IMG/VR virus record: IMGVR_UViG_3300028608_000016
Coordinates: 1-61,390 of that record
Direction: 5' to 3' (one strand)
DNA from: a virus
DNA length: 61,390 nucleotides
In this document: positions 45,565-52,820 of the stretch, piece after piece
Numbering within the stretch: position 1 is the first letter of the stretch
Layout: each line of letters begins with the position of its first letter
Translations under genes and position numbers: made by a program
Notes under the pieces: generated by a model
What the model was told of the DNA's origin: nothing
Databases searched by the model: none
The model's input: the letters and a program-made list of their open reading frames with translations, nothing else

Positions 45565-47009
45565 TAGGTGTTCTCGCGTTCGGTGTACACGACATTGATT
45601 GTTGGAACGCCGGACAGCGTGACGTAAGAAGTTGGATCAGTCAGCACGATGGATTCTTCACCGTTAAACGATTCAACTTCGACGTAATCCACACCATCCA
45701 TTTTGCAGGCGTCCCGAATGTCGGATTTCGACAAACGCCGTTTCAGAATGCCAGCGCGTTTCTGGAACAGCTTGAGGATTGCTTCGTTGCATTTCAGTTT
45801 GATGGATTCCGGATCGGCAGTGCTGAGCACCGCAACCAGTACGCGCACGTCCACCAAAACTTTGACCGGGTTGCAGCTTTCGATTTCAATCATCGCATGG
45901 ACTTGCGGCTGCAACCAATTGATGAAATTCGTCCAGCTTGCAGATTTCGGGTTTGGGTTTGCACCGCCCCACGAATCAAGCTGTTCGGGCAGGATGCAAA
46001 TTCGCATCGTGTTCATCCACGTCCGATCATACGGCGCGATATCACGTTGGCCCAAAACACAACAGTCTGCAACGCCCGGATAATCTACAATCTTTGCGCG
46101 GATTTCAGTTGCGCTGATTGCCTTTTCCCGAGCACGAAACATCAGGGGGCCAAACGTTTTGTAATACGCGCTCGACTTTACGTTGCCGCCACCGAGGGTA
46201 GGCGTAACGGTTGCACCGGCCAGCAACGGATACTGAATCGAACGGGAACGCACACCGCTTTGCATTCCGTTTGCGGCTTCACCTTGCGAAACCACATAGC
46301 GCGCAGTCAGTACCGAATTGCGCGGCAGGCGAGCGCCGTATTCACCGTCACCGAAAATAAACGACACGTCGCCTTTTGCAGTGGTCGATTCGAAATAAAC
46401 GTAATCGTCACCATCGTATTTAAACAGGCCACCGTCTGCACGATTCCACACGCGGGTTGTGCCGCTCACTTTGTCAGTGGTGAAAAGAAGCAAATCAGAA
46501 GTGACGACGAAATCAGGTTGGCCGAGGAAGAATTCGAGGAAATCAACCGGCGTCGAGTCGAGGTCAAACAATTGCGTTTTGACTTCACCCTGCGTCAGTT
46601 CAACATCCATTTCTTGACCGGCAGTGAAAACCAATTGGCCGGGGTTGTAGTATTTGACGCCGCCGATATCAAACGCGCTGTATTGCGGAACAAACATCGC
46701 TTGAGGGTACGCGTTTTTCAGGCGCACCGTGGTGGCGGCGCTGATACGACGGGAAATGTGCGTGCCTTGTTGGCGAACGATTGCGTAAATGGAACTGTCG
46801 CGCACAGCGGTAGACAGAAACGCATTTCGCATGCTCATGATGCCGAGGTGTTGCGAAGCCGCGACCGAACCACCAATCATGCTGATAATGGTTTCGCCAA
46901 CGTTGGTTGGCAATGTGTCGATCCAAGAACCACGCTCGGTTAATTCGCGGTGAATTTCTTTTACCGCGTCTTCGAAGTCAACAACAATTCTGGAAAAGTC
47001 TTTGCTCAT
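45564..47009 (-). CDS. Baseplate wedge protein, gp6/J-like
   Basis: This 481-aa protein has the J-like core: a helical N-terminus (WIDTLPTNVGETIISMIGGS, then MRNAFLSTAVRDSSIYAIVR), and a beta domain around FVPQYSAFDIGGVKYYNPG. Phrases such as DVSFIFGDGEYGARLPRNSV and RAREKAISATEIRAKIVDYP follow, both classical for Baseplate_J proteins (FGDG--G--P, and A--A-T--D/E). The C-terminus has VKVLVDVRVLVAVLSTADPE. In T4 and P2 this protein joins wedge subunits around the hub. It lies three bases after the gp25-like gene and overlaps the gpI-like gene, the standard order of contractile baseplate loci. High confidence in the family. Confidence 0.85.
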   Translation of the reverse strand: MSKDFSRIVVDFEDAVKEIHRELTERGSWIDTLPTNVGETIISMIGGSVAASQHLGIMSMRNAFLSTAVRDSSIYAIVRQQGTHISRRISAATTVRLKNAYPQAMFVPQYSAFDIGGVKYYNPGQLVFTAGQEMDVELTQGEVKTQLFDLDSTPVDFLEFFLGQPDFVVTSDLLLFTTDKVSGTTRVWNRADGGLFKYDGDDYVYFESTTAKGDVSFIFGDGEYGARLPRNSVLTARYVVSQGEAANGMQSGVRSRSIQYPLLAGATVTPTLGGGNVKSSAYYKTFGPLMFRAREKAISATEIRAKIVDYPGVADCCVLGQRDIAPYDRTWMNTMRICILPEQLDSWGGANPNPKSASWTNFINWLQPQVHAMIEIESCNPVKVLVDVRVLVAVLSTADPESIKLKCNEAILKLFQKRAGILKRRLSKSDIRDACKMDGVDYVEVESFNGEESIVLTDPTSYVTLSGVPTINVVYTERENT

Positions 47010-47011
47010 AA

Positions 47012-47383
47012 TCAGCGTGCCAAGTTAAAGTCAAATTTCACCCGGCTCGGATCGAGGTAGGGCGACGAATAAGTGATCGAAACGAAATGCACCTGTTCGT
47101 CCGGAACCGGAATCACTGTGCAGGATTCGATGGTAATCCGAAACTCATTGTTGCGGGGGAACAAGGTCATGATTTCCGTTTTGATCTTTTGTGCGGTGAT
47201 ATCGTCACACGGATCAAACAGGTAAATCGGAATGTTGGAACCGATACGTGGCCTGAACCATTTCGAACGAATCGGCGTGGTGCAGATCATCATGATGTTT
47301 TGGTTTACGGCGTCGGCGTCTGTCACCAAAGTGTTTGGGTTGTCGCCGCCCATGAAAAGGTTTACGTCAGAATAGATTGGCAT
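47012..47383 (-). CDS. Baseplate gp25-like sheath initiator
   Basis: This 123-aa protein begins MPIYSDVNLFMGGDNPNTLV. It has the gpW/gp25 family phrases TPIRSKWFRPRIGSNIPIYL and FDPCDDITAQKIKTEIMTLF. In that family a P-R---P--G--L--LLF-P---T---I pattern is typical, and the protein starts sheath assembly on the baseplate. The size is normal for the family. It is followed by the J-like gene and preceded by the PAAR gene, the expected order for a contractile tail baseplate. A lysozyme role suggested historically for gp25 is not supported. Confidence 0.85.
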   Translation of the reverse strand: MPIYSDVNLFMGGDNPNTLVTDADAVNQNIMMICTTPIRSKWFRPRIGSNIPIYLFDPCDDITAQKIKTEIMTLFPRNNEFRITIESCTVIPVPDEQVHFVSITYSSPYLDPSRVKFDFNLAR

Positions 47384-47386
47384 GTG

Positions 47387-47680
47387 TCACCCGGTGAAAA
47401 CATTCAAAGAGCCGTTGCTTGCCATATCGCCACAATCAATTCCGGCGCCGCGTGTATGAGCCAACCGCCCGTTCACAAAAACCGTTGCCGAACCGGGCAA
47501 AGCTGTGCCTTGGTGGCAGCCCATTCCGGGGCAACAGTGCGCCATGTATTTATCGCCGGTTCGTACTTCCGCGATTTGGTTTACGAAAACGTCTACGCTG
47601 GCTTGTGCCGGAAGGGTAGACGGAAAGCAACCGTGGCCGGTCGAAAAGTCGGTCATTAGCCGGATATTTGGACGCCCCAT
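47387..47680 (-). CDS. PAAR-domain spike-tip protein
   Basis: The 97-aa protein (MGRPNIRLMTDFSTGHGCFP) carries the PAAR pattern: a GHGCFPSTLP start, SVDVFVNQIAEVRTGD, HCCPGMGCHQGTALPGSATV and VNGRLAHTRGAGIDCG, with His/Cys that can bind the metal ion at the tip. PAAR proteins sharpen the puncturing spike of contractile tails. The ATG at 47680 has GGAGCG about eight bases upstream. The reading frame is open for 92 further codons upstream, but those lie over the divergent thymidylate synthase gene and are not coding. The spike body itself ends at the right edge of the window, so tip and spike genes are separate. Confidence 0.88.
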   Translation of the reverse strand: MGRPNIRLMTDFSTGHGCFPSTLPAQASVDVFVNQIAEVRTGDKYMAHCCPGMGCHQGTALPGSATVFVNGRLAHTRGAGIDCGDMASNGSLNVFTG

Positions 47681-47762
47681 GGCAACACGCTCCGAAACTG
47701 TAAATTGTATGTGTATGATTAAATTAGCCGGGAATCCGGGTATACCGTAAAGGAGAATCAAA
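47681..47762. promoter_or_regulatory. Divergent intergenic region with probable promoters
   Basis: These 82 bases separate the minus-strand baseplate block from the plus-strand thymidylate synthase block, so at least a plus-strand promoter is expected. AT-rich TATGATTAAATT lies near 47710-47725 and could supply a -10 element. A CCGGGAATCCGGG inverted motif lies about 20 bases further on and could bind a regulator. A strong AAAGGAG site precedes the GTG start at 47763. No convincing -35 element was found. Confidence 0.45.
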
Positions 47763-49340
47763 GTGACAGAAAAGAAACTGACTGTTGGTGACATTCGCGG
47801 AATTGGTGAACCGATCCCAATGGAGTCTGGCGAATTCCGTATGCCAAACCCAAGTCCAGAACTGCGCGCTGCGTTTGCTGCCGCTTTGGAAGAAGGTGAT
47901 GCTCTGGATTCCGTCATTGTAGTGAAACAGCCCGCTCCTGTTTCGGCGGAAGCCATTCACGTTATGTCGGTGAGTCCAGAAATGGAAAAAGAAATTCTGG
48001 CCGCAATGGACGAACGTGGAATAATTCCGGAAGAACTACAACGTCAAATCGGTGGGATTGCTGTGAATAGCATTGATCCGATGCAGCAATTCGGACACGG
48101 TGATCCACGCGACAATCCATACGGGCAGCTTCGAGTCCGCCATTTCACCGAAGCCGATCATGCGCTGGTCAACAAAACTCCACTTCCACTCCCGCGAATC
48201 GACGTGCAGTATTTCGATTGGTTGGGTCACATTCTGCGCGCTGGAGAAAAGCGTTGCGACCGCACCGGCACCGGCACCATTTCGGCATTCGGCCAAGTGA
48301 TGATGCGTGTAGACCTGCGCCAATACTTCCCGGCGTTGACCACGAAATACGTTCACTTCATCGCAGTGGACGACGAACTCGACTGGATGAAATCTGGCAG
48401 TTCAAACATCCGCTCCATGAAAAAGAATGGCACGCGCATTTGGGACGAATGGGTAATTCCGGGCACCGAAGAATACCGCATGCTGGAATGGGGAGAGCGT
48501 ATTCGCAAAATGAGCGTCACGCAACATGCGGACTTCAACGAATCGACCGCGTTCATGCGGGAAGACGACCGTTCGCAAGAATTCATTTTGCAGAAACAAA
48601 GTGAATTGCTCGACAACATGGGCATTCCAGACAAAGAACTGGTGGCCGGTGAACTCGGAAAAGTTTACGGAACCCAGTGGCGTTACTGGGAAGACACCCG
48701 AATCATCGAAGCCTCTGAATGGTCGCGTGACCCGGATGGTTGGGCAGACAGTGGTTTCGTTGTGCAGGGCAAAATGTTTGACGGCCACCGCATTGTCATT
48801 CAGCGCAAGGTTGACCAAATCGCGATTATCGAAAAACAGATTCGCGACGAAGTGCTGTTCCAGAAAGGTGAACTGGAAAAACACAAAGACGGTCGCCGAA
48901 TTATGTTGAGCGGTTGGAACGTTGCCAACCTCACCGAAATGGCGCTGCCGCCTTGCCACGTTCTGGCCCAGTGGTATGTGTCGAGTGAAACCGACGAAAA
49001 CGGAAAGCATTTCCTTGATTGCGAAATGTATCAACGTTCCGGCGATATGTTCTTGGGCATTCCGTTCAACATGGCACAGTACAGCTTGCTCACTTCGCAA
49101 CTGGCACACGTCACCGGAACCCGCGCACGTTTCTTCACGCATGTAATTGGTGACGCGCACATTTACACCAACCACGTCGAGCAAGTGAAAGAACAACTTG
49201 CGCGTGACCCGTACAAACACGAATACCCGCAACTGGAAATCACCGGTGCATTCAATTCCATCTTGGATATGAAAACCGGCGATTGCAAACTGGTCGGTTA
49301 CAAATACGACAAGGCGATCAAAGCCAAGGTGGCCGTGTAA
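47763..49340 (+). CDS. thyA: Thymidylate synthase, unusually long
   Basis: The C-terminal two thirds hold the classical ThyA blocks: RTGTGTISAFGQVMMRVDL (about 167-185), RIWDEW, VYGTQWRYW, GRRIMLSGWNVANL (about 377-390), MALPPCHVLAQWYV with catalytic Cys398, RSGDMFLGIPFNMAQYSLL and HIYTNHVEQV. Asn436 in the GIPFN block is the residue that favours dUMP over dCMP, so a dUMP-acting enzyme (thymidylate synthase or dUMP hydroxymethylase) is predicted. At 525 aa it is about twice the usual length. It has an N-terminal extension of about 145 residues and inserts of about 65 residues after WDEW and about 50 before GRRIM. The start is GTG with AAAGGAG seven bases upstream. It starts the plus-strand operon. 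Confidence 0.9.
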   Translation: MTEKKLTVGDIRGIGEPIPMESGEFRMPNPSPELRAAFAAALEEGDALDSVIVVKQPAPVSAEAIHVMSVSPEMEKEILAAMDERGIIPEELQRQIGGIAVNSIDPMQQFGHGDPRDNPYGQLRVRHFTEADHALVNKTPLPLPRIDVQYFDWLGHILRAGEKRCDRTGTGTISAFGQVMMRVDLRQYFPALTTKYVHFIAVDDELDWMKSGSSNIRSMKKNGTRIWDEWVIPGTEEYRMLEWGERIRKMSVTQHADFNESTAFMREDDRSQEFILQKQSELLDNMGIPDKELVAGELGKVYGTQWRYWEDTRIIEASEWSRDPDGWADSGFVVQGKMFDGHRIVIQRKVDQIAIIEKQIRDEVLFQKGELEKHKDGRRIMLSGWNVANLTEMALPPCHVLAQWYVSSETDENGKHFLDCEMYQRSGDMFLGIPFNMAQYSLLTSQLAHVTGTRARFFTHVIGDAHIYTNHVEQVKEQLARDPYKHEYPQLEITGAFNSILDMKTGDCKLVGYKYDKAIKAKVAV

Positions 49341-49492
49341 TGTTTAAATACTCCATGCTGGAATGGCACGAAAAGACTGATCGAGATTCGCCCAGTCTGT
49401 TGTGTCGGCTGTTCGGAGGTTGTCGGCCCATCGCTCCGAATTCCGGCTACCGGTATGCAGGCCACTGTAAAAAGTGCGGGTACAAGGGGTAA
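49340..49492 (+). CDS. Small Cys-containing protein, 50 aa
   Basis: The ATG overlaps the thymidylate synthase stop as TAATG, pointing to translational coupling. The product (MFKYSMLEWHEKTDRDSPSL) ends in YAGHCKKCGYKG with a CxxC pair. An LLCRLFGGC element lies upstream of it, so a single zinc knuckle is possible. A longer frame beginning upstream inside thyA is not needed. Function unknown. Confidence 0.7.
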   Translation: MFKYSMLEWHEKTDRDSPSLLCRLFGGCRPIAPNSGYRYAGHCKKCGYKG

Positions 49493-49495
49493 ACC

Positions 49496-49879
49496 ATGGC
49501 GCAAGAAACTCTGTATCGTTTTCGCAGTTTCAACAATCCCGCAAACACCTCGCCGTCGCAAGCCGGGTGGAGTGACTGGGAGTTTGTGACCAAGAAGAAA
49601 TACAATGAAATCCTCGGGTACATTTACCGGGGCACGGGCAACTATCAGGCGCAAATGCTCACAGCCGAAATCGAAGATCACAAATTCGATTTGGCGGCGC
49701 GTGGTTATGTTGAACCGCTGTATCAAATGACCACGGAAACCGATTTCATCGACGCGCCGGTGGTAAAGGCGGTTGAGAAATACGATATTCCACGCCTGCG
49801 CGCCGAGCACTTGCATGCAGGTAAATGGGCCAGCTTTGAAGTGAGTTTCGACAATGGCGAATCGTGGCAAAACTATTGA
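49496..49879 (+). CDS. Hypothetical protein, 127 aa
   Basis: The protein starts MAQETLYRFRSFNNPANTSP, three bases after the previous stop. It is mixed alpha/beta with W-DWEFVTKKKYNEILGYIY near residues 27-45, then helices around YEVEDHKFDLAARG-type sequence, and an ending FEVSFDNGESWQNY that looks like a final strand pair. No signal peptide, membrane segment or metal-binding motif is seen. It belongs to the small-gene island after thymidylate synthase, so an early or host-takeover role is possible but unproven. Family not recognised. Confidence 0.75.
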   Translation: MAQETLYRFRSFNNPANTSPSQAGWSDWEFVTKKKYNEILGYIYRGTGNYQAQMLTAEIEDHKFDLAARGYVEPLYQMTTETDFIDAPVVKAVEKYDIPRLRAEHLHAGKWASFEVSFDNGESWQNY

Positions 49880-50255
49880 TGCGATGCAGCGCGCCGTTAA
49901 CGCGTGGGAGATTTTGAAAACGTTGCAATCAGTGGAAATCATGTACCGGCTCAAAATGAAGTCGGTACTTGAACTGATAGACAAAGACGATTACGAATAT
50001 CTCGACTGCTTGTTCATTCAGATCGAACCGTCAAAAATTCCCGACCTGATTATTCCGGTGCTGCGTACAGCGTTTGCACATCGGCACAATTTGGTCGCGT
50101 GGGATCAACTGCGTGATAAAGCGTGGGCGCTTTGCAAATCCCCGGAATGGCGACGGGCAATGCGCGGCCTGCAACCAAACCACTGTCTGGAATACGGACA
50201 GTTTCGTGAAAGTGGCGGGTACAATCAATTGGTAAATAAAGTCTTGGGAGTGTAA
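49854..50255 (+). CDS. Hypothetical protein, 133 aa
   Basis: This frame overlaps the previous gene by 26 bases. The first ATG (MANRGKTIDAMQRAVNAW) has a weak ribosome site. An in-frame ATG ten codons later, just past the upstream stop, is an alternative start. The protein is helical, with KMKSVLELIDKDDYEYLDCL and KIPDLIIPVLRTAFAHRHNL, and ends in RESGGYNQLVNKVLGV. Its stop abuts the next start (TAAATG). No functional motif recognised. Confidence 0.72.
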   Translation: MANRGKTIDAMQRAVNAWEILKTLQSVEIMYRLKMKSVLELIDKDDYEYLDCLFIQIEPSKIPDLIIPVLRTAFAHRHNLVAWDQLRDKAWALCKSPEWRRAMRGLQPNHCLEYGQFRESGGYNQLVNKVLGV

Positions 50256-50471
50256 ATGAAACGAGTTTTGCTGTGCGCGCTTCTGGCTCTGACCGGGTGC
50301 GACGAAGTAAAGGAGTTGCAAAGCTATACCGTGGTTGAACAAGCCAAGAAGGCGTGCAGCGAAACTGGGCAAGTTTTACAGCAAGTCGAATATGGCCCAA
50401 TGTCAGGCCCGAATATCAAAATCACTTGCCGCACGGCGCAGGCAGGTGAGGACCAACACTACGTTTTCTAA
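50256..50471 (+). CDS. Small inner-membrane-type lipoprotein, 71 aa
   Basis: The signal is short and clear (MKRVLLCALLALTGC, lipobox LTGC, Cys15). Position +2 is Asp, the inner-membrane retention signal used by the Lol system in Enterobacteria and related bacteria. The mature part of about 57 residues has two further cysteines (KKACSETGQV and KITCRTAQAG) that could pair in the periplasm. Small inner-membrane lipoproteins of phages often act in superinfection exclusion or envelope protection, but that is inference. It lies in the middle of the plus-strand island and its ATG directly follows the previous stop. Confidence 0.78.
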   Translation: MKRVLLCALLALTGCDEVKELQSYTVVEQAKKACSETGQVLQQVEYGPMSGPNIKITCRTAQAGEDQHYVF

Positions 50472-50483
50472 GGAGAGGCGAAG

Positions 50484-50711
50484 ATGACCCAAGAAGAAAT
50501 GGAAAAGAACTTTCTGCTGAAATTCATCTTTGCTCCCGAAAAGTGTTGGCTACCAAACGAATACAAACCGATCATGAAACGTCTCAACGTGTGGGGCCGC
50601 AACGTAATCAGTGACGCCCAAAAGGACCGCATGTTGGCACAGCCGAAGTTTCGCACGCGGGGCTGTACGTTTTACACCGGTGACGATATCAAAAAGTTGA
50701 GGATGGAATGA
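50484..50711 (+). CDS. Hypothetical protein, 75 aa
   Basis: A GGAGAGG ribosome site lies shortly before the ATG (MTQEEMEKNFLLKFIFAPEK). The sequence is charged and aromatic (CWLPNEYKPIMKRLNVWGRN, then RTRGCTFYTGDDIKKLRME) without signal peptide. Its stop overlaps the next start as ATGA. It is a normal-looking member of the small-gene island. Function unknown. Confidence 0.75.
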   Translation: MTQEEMEKNFLLKFIFAPEKCWLPNEYKPIMKRLNVWGRNVISDAQKDRMLAQPKFRTRGCTFYTGDDIKKLRME

Positions 50712-51010
50712 GCGATATTCTTAAAGGGCGGATGCCGGTTTACGTTTGCCATAAAGAAGTACGTGGTGCGAAAATCACCGGCATTCGATACTGCTACAAA
50801 GGCACCAAGTCACTTTTGATTCTCGGTGAAATCAATTCCGAGGTCGAAGTGGATACACAGTGGTACGCCCGCCACGCACCGCAGATCGGCGGGTATTACG
50901 TTTTGTACGAAGACGGTTACGCGTCGTACAGTCCAGAGCGCGCTTTCGAAGACGGCTACAAGTTGAAAGCGAAAAAGTTTGTCGCGAAGAACCCACCTAA
51001 AGGAGATTGA
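50708..51010 (+). CDS. Hypothetical protein, 100 aa
   Basis: The start overlaps the previous stop as ATGA. The protein (MSDILKGRMPVYVCHKEVRG) is beta-rich with GIRYCYKGTKSLLILGEINS and GGYYVLYEDGYASYSPERAF. A V-V-H-EV opening with a later YVLYEDG strand suggests a small barrel. No catalytic residues can be assigned. It ends three bases before the next gene, again in the plus-strand operon. Confidence 0.75.
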   Translation: MSDILKGRMPVYVCHKEVRGAKITGIRYCYKGTKSLLILGEINSEVEVDTQWYARHAPQIGGYYVLYEDGYASYSPERAFEDGYKLKAKKFVAKNPPKGD

Positions 51011-51013
51011 GCA

Positions 51014-51646
51014 ATGTTGAAGGAACGTCTGGTCAGCCGCGAAAGTCTGCCTGACCTGCAAAACGAATTCGGTTATGTGCTAGAGCGCAACGAGTGGATT
51101 CCGATAAACTGGCGGCACAACGCAATCGCCAGTTCCGGCGCGCCTATCGGTGAAGTGAAACGCGACGATCCAGTTCCGTTTTATTGCCGCCAAGGGAAAT
51201 ACGCGTACCCAATTCTGCACGATGCAAAGGAAGACTTCTATCGCGCAGGCAGTGTTGGGGCGGTAAAAGAACGTGACCCAACTTTCAACAACTTCTATTC
51301 GGCTGTAGCGTCGAACGCAGACGCAATCTTTGTGCCGCGTGAATTGTGGGAAGACGTAAAGCGTCACAAAAAGCGCAACGAAATGGGTCGGTGGATGGTG
51401 ATTCACTGTATCGACAAATTCTTGGAAGCCGGTTACGTCGGCAAGATTGGCCGCACGCGCATTTATACCGATGCTCGGTTTGCTGCTAATGAGCAACTGT
51501 TTGACGGGAAGATGTTTGTTTTGAAAATTCACCCCGGCGTTAAGAGGCTGGCCGACCCGATGGTGCTTGATCGCATTATTGTGGTGAAGACCGAACGCGG
51601 CAACCGTCTCATGATGGAACGCGACCTGTCCAATCAGCACCATTGA
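51014..51646 (+). CDS. Hypothetical protein, 210 aa, last gene of the plus-strand island
   Basis: An AAAGGAGAT ribosome site precedes the ATG (MLKERLVSRESLPDLQNEFG). The sequence is alpha/beta, with GKYAYPILHDAKEDFYRAGS, AIFVPRELWEDVKRHKKRNE and RWMVIHCIDKFLEAGYVGKI as landmarks. RIIVVKTERGNRLMMERD near the C-terminus looks like a strand and helix pair. No known motif. A strong convergent terminator follows a few bases after the stop, marking the end of the operon. Confidence 0.78.
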   Translation: MLKERLVSRESLPDLQNEFGYVLERNEWIPINWRHNAIASSGAPIGEVKRDDPVPFYCRQGKYAYPILHDAKEDFYRAGSVGAVKERDPTFNNFYSAVASNADAIFVPRELWEDVKRHKKRNEMGRWMVIHCIDKFLEAGYVGKIGRTRIYTDARFAANEQLFDGKMFVLKIHPGVKRLADPMVLDRIIVVKTERGNRLMMERDLSNQHH

Positions 51647-51649
51647 AAA

Positions 51650-51693
51650 CGAAAAACCCCGCTTTCCATTTGACCGGAGAGCGGGGTTTTTTC
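51650..51693. terminator. Convergent bidirectional intrinsic terminator
   Basis: AAAACCCCGCTTTCC pairs with GGAGAGCGGGGTTTT around ATTTGACC. T-runs lie on both sides, so it can stop transcription from the plus-strand island and from the minus-strand genes that end at 51692. It is the clearest terminator in the window. Confidence 0.92.
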
Positions 51694-52087
51694 ATTTGGC
51701 GGACTGGGCGCCACGAATTGCGAGCTTGTATTTCCGTATGCCATCGAGAATCTTTTTCCGTTTGGCTTCCCACGCTTGTGCTTGCGTGGAATCTTTTGGA
51801 CGCTGGCCGAGTTTAATGAAGCGCTGTTCGCCTTTCTTGATTAGCGCTTTATACTTCTCGATCCGTTCGTTTGCAGCTTTCTTGGTCGCCGCTGATTTCT
51901 GCTTACGTGCATTCGCTTGTTGCTTCACGATTGCGGCAGGCTTGGGCGGTCCAGCGTTCTGCGGATGGTAGCGCGAGTTTGGGTGTTTGGCCAGATACGC
52001 GGCCTTGCCCTTCGTGCCTTTCTTTTCCGTGAACCAATGTTTCTTTTTCGCGGCTGGTGTTGCAGCTACTTTCTTTTTCGTCGCCAT
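51692..52087 (-). CDS. Lysine-rich basic protein, paralogue of the next gene, 131 aa
   Basis: The protein starts MATKKKVAATPAAKKKHWFT and is extremely Lys/Ala-rich throughout, with helical runs such as ANERIEKYKALIKKGEQRFI. Around residues 28-45 it has KAAYLAKHPNSRYHPQNAGP, which matches KQKQYTDKHPTSIFSRKAAH in the 147-aa protein encoded just upstream. Both also begin MA-KKK. A basic DNA-binding or packaging-associated role would fit the composition, but no known histone-like fold is recognised. It is the last gene of this minus-strand unit, ending at the convergent terminator. Confidence 0.78.
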   Translation of the reverse strand: MATKKKVAATPAAKKKHWFTEKKGTKGKAAYLAKHPNSRYHPQNAGPPKPAAIVKQQANARKQKSAATKKAANERIEKYKALIKKGEQRFIKLGQRPKDSTQAQAWEAKRKKILDGIRKYKLAIRGAQSAK

Positions 52088-52112
52088 GAAGAATCCATCC
52101 TACGCAATTTGG

Positions 52113-52556
52113 TCACGCGGCCTTTTTGCGGGCGATATCCTGCTTGGCTGCGCGAATGTGGGAACGTACTTCGGCCATCTGCTCGTACAGATCACCGAGT
52201 TTCTTTTTCTGCAAACGCTTGCCAGCAACGTCGTTGTGTTTCTGGTGAGAAACTTGGTCGTGCTGTTTTGCCAGTTGGTGCAGTTTGTCTTCCAACCGGC
52301 GCAGCCCATCCAGTTCTTTGTCGAGCGGCGCTTTCTTGTGCGCAGCCTTACGCGAGAAAATGGAAGTCGGGTGTTTGTCGGTGTACTGCTTTTGCTTTTC
52401 GCGCCCCATCTTGCCAAACCACGTCCCCGCGATACTGGCCGGGGCTTTGGTGCGGCGTTTCTTCTTTACGAGAATCGTGCCGGTGCTGGCGGTTGCCACA
52501 CTCCGACGTTTCTTCCCGCCTCCTGCGTTTACAACGCGTTTCTTTTTCGCCGCCAT
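52113..52556 (-). CDS. Lysine-rich basic protein, paralogue of the preceding entry, 147 aa
   Basis: The protein starts MAAKKKRVVNAGGGKKRRSV with a heavily basic first 40 residues (KKKRRTKAPAS). WFGKMGREKQKQYTDKHPTS follows, and then a helical C-terminal half (KELDGLRRLEDKLHQLAKQH, VAGKRLQKKKLGDLYEQMAE). The shared KHPxS block and the similar start with the 131-aa neighbour point to a duplicated pair. Strong net positive charge suggests binding to DNA, RNA or polyphosphate surfaces. It may be a virion DNA-associated or ejected protein, or a host-takeover factor; nothing in the sequence decides. Confidence 0.78.
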   Translation of the reverse strand: MAAKKKRVVNAGGGKKRRSVATASTGTILVKKKRRTKAPASIAGTWFGKMGREKQKQYTDKHPTSIFSRKAAHKKAPLDKELDGLRRLEDKLHQLAKQHDQVSHQKHNDVAGKRLQKKKLGDLYEQMAEVRSHIRAAKQDIARKKAA

Positions 52557-52565
52557 TTCAATTCC

Positions 52566-52820
52566 TCAACGCGCTTTACCGCGTTCCATAAGGCCCAACC
52601 AATTGGCTTTACGCATGTGCATTTTGCCAATCGGTCCGTAGGAGCCTCCGTTCATATCGGTGTTTTTCTTCTTTCGGTTTTTCAACCGACTTTTGATACC
52701 TTCCTTGGTTTGCTTCACGTCGCGGTTATCGTAACGATCAATCCGTGCGCCGTTGTGTTCCTTGCTCCCGGTTTCCCGAAAGCGGTTTGTTGCGTCTGCT
52801 AGGCTCAAAAGGATTTCCAT
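52566..52820 (-). CDS. Small basic protein, 84 aa
   Basis: The start overlaps the stop of the 218-aa gene as TGATG. The product (MEILLSLADATNRFRETGSK) opens with the same MEhLLSL phrase as its upstream neighbour (MEVLLSLSSSKSYELTSRLR), and its middle is strongly basic (IKSRLKNRKKKNTDM). A short glycine/aromatic tail follows (SYGPIGKMHMRKANWLGL). The shared opening may reflect a duplicated start region or a common docking peptide. Function unknown. Confidence 0.72.
   Translation of the reverse strand: MEILLSLADATNRFRETGSKEHNGARIDRYDNRDVKQTKEGIKSRLKNRKKKNTDMNGGSYGPIGKMHMRKANWLGLMERGKAR

Noticed and set aside
47681-47956. A 92-codon N-terminal extension of the PAAR protein
   Set aside because: It lies over the divergent thymidylate synthase gene, its sequence is low-quality and non-PAAR, and the internal ATG has a good ribosome site.
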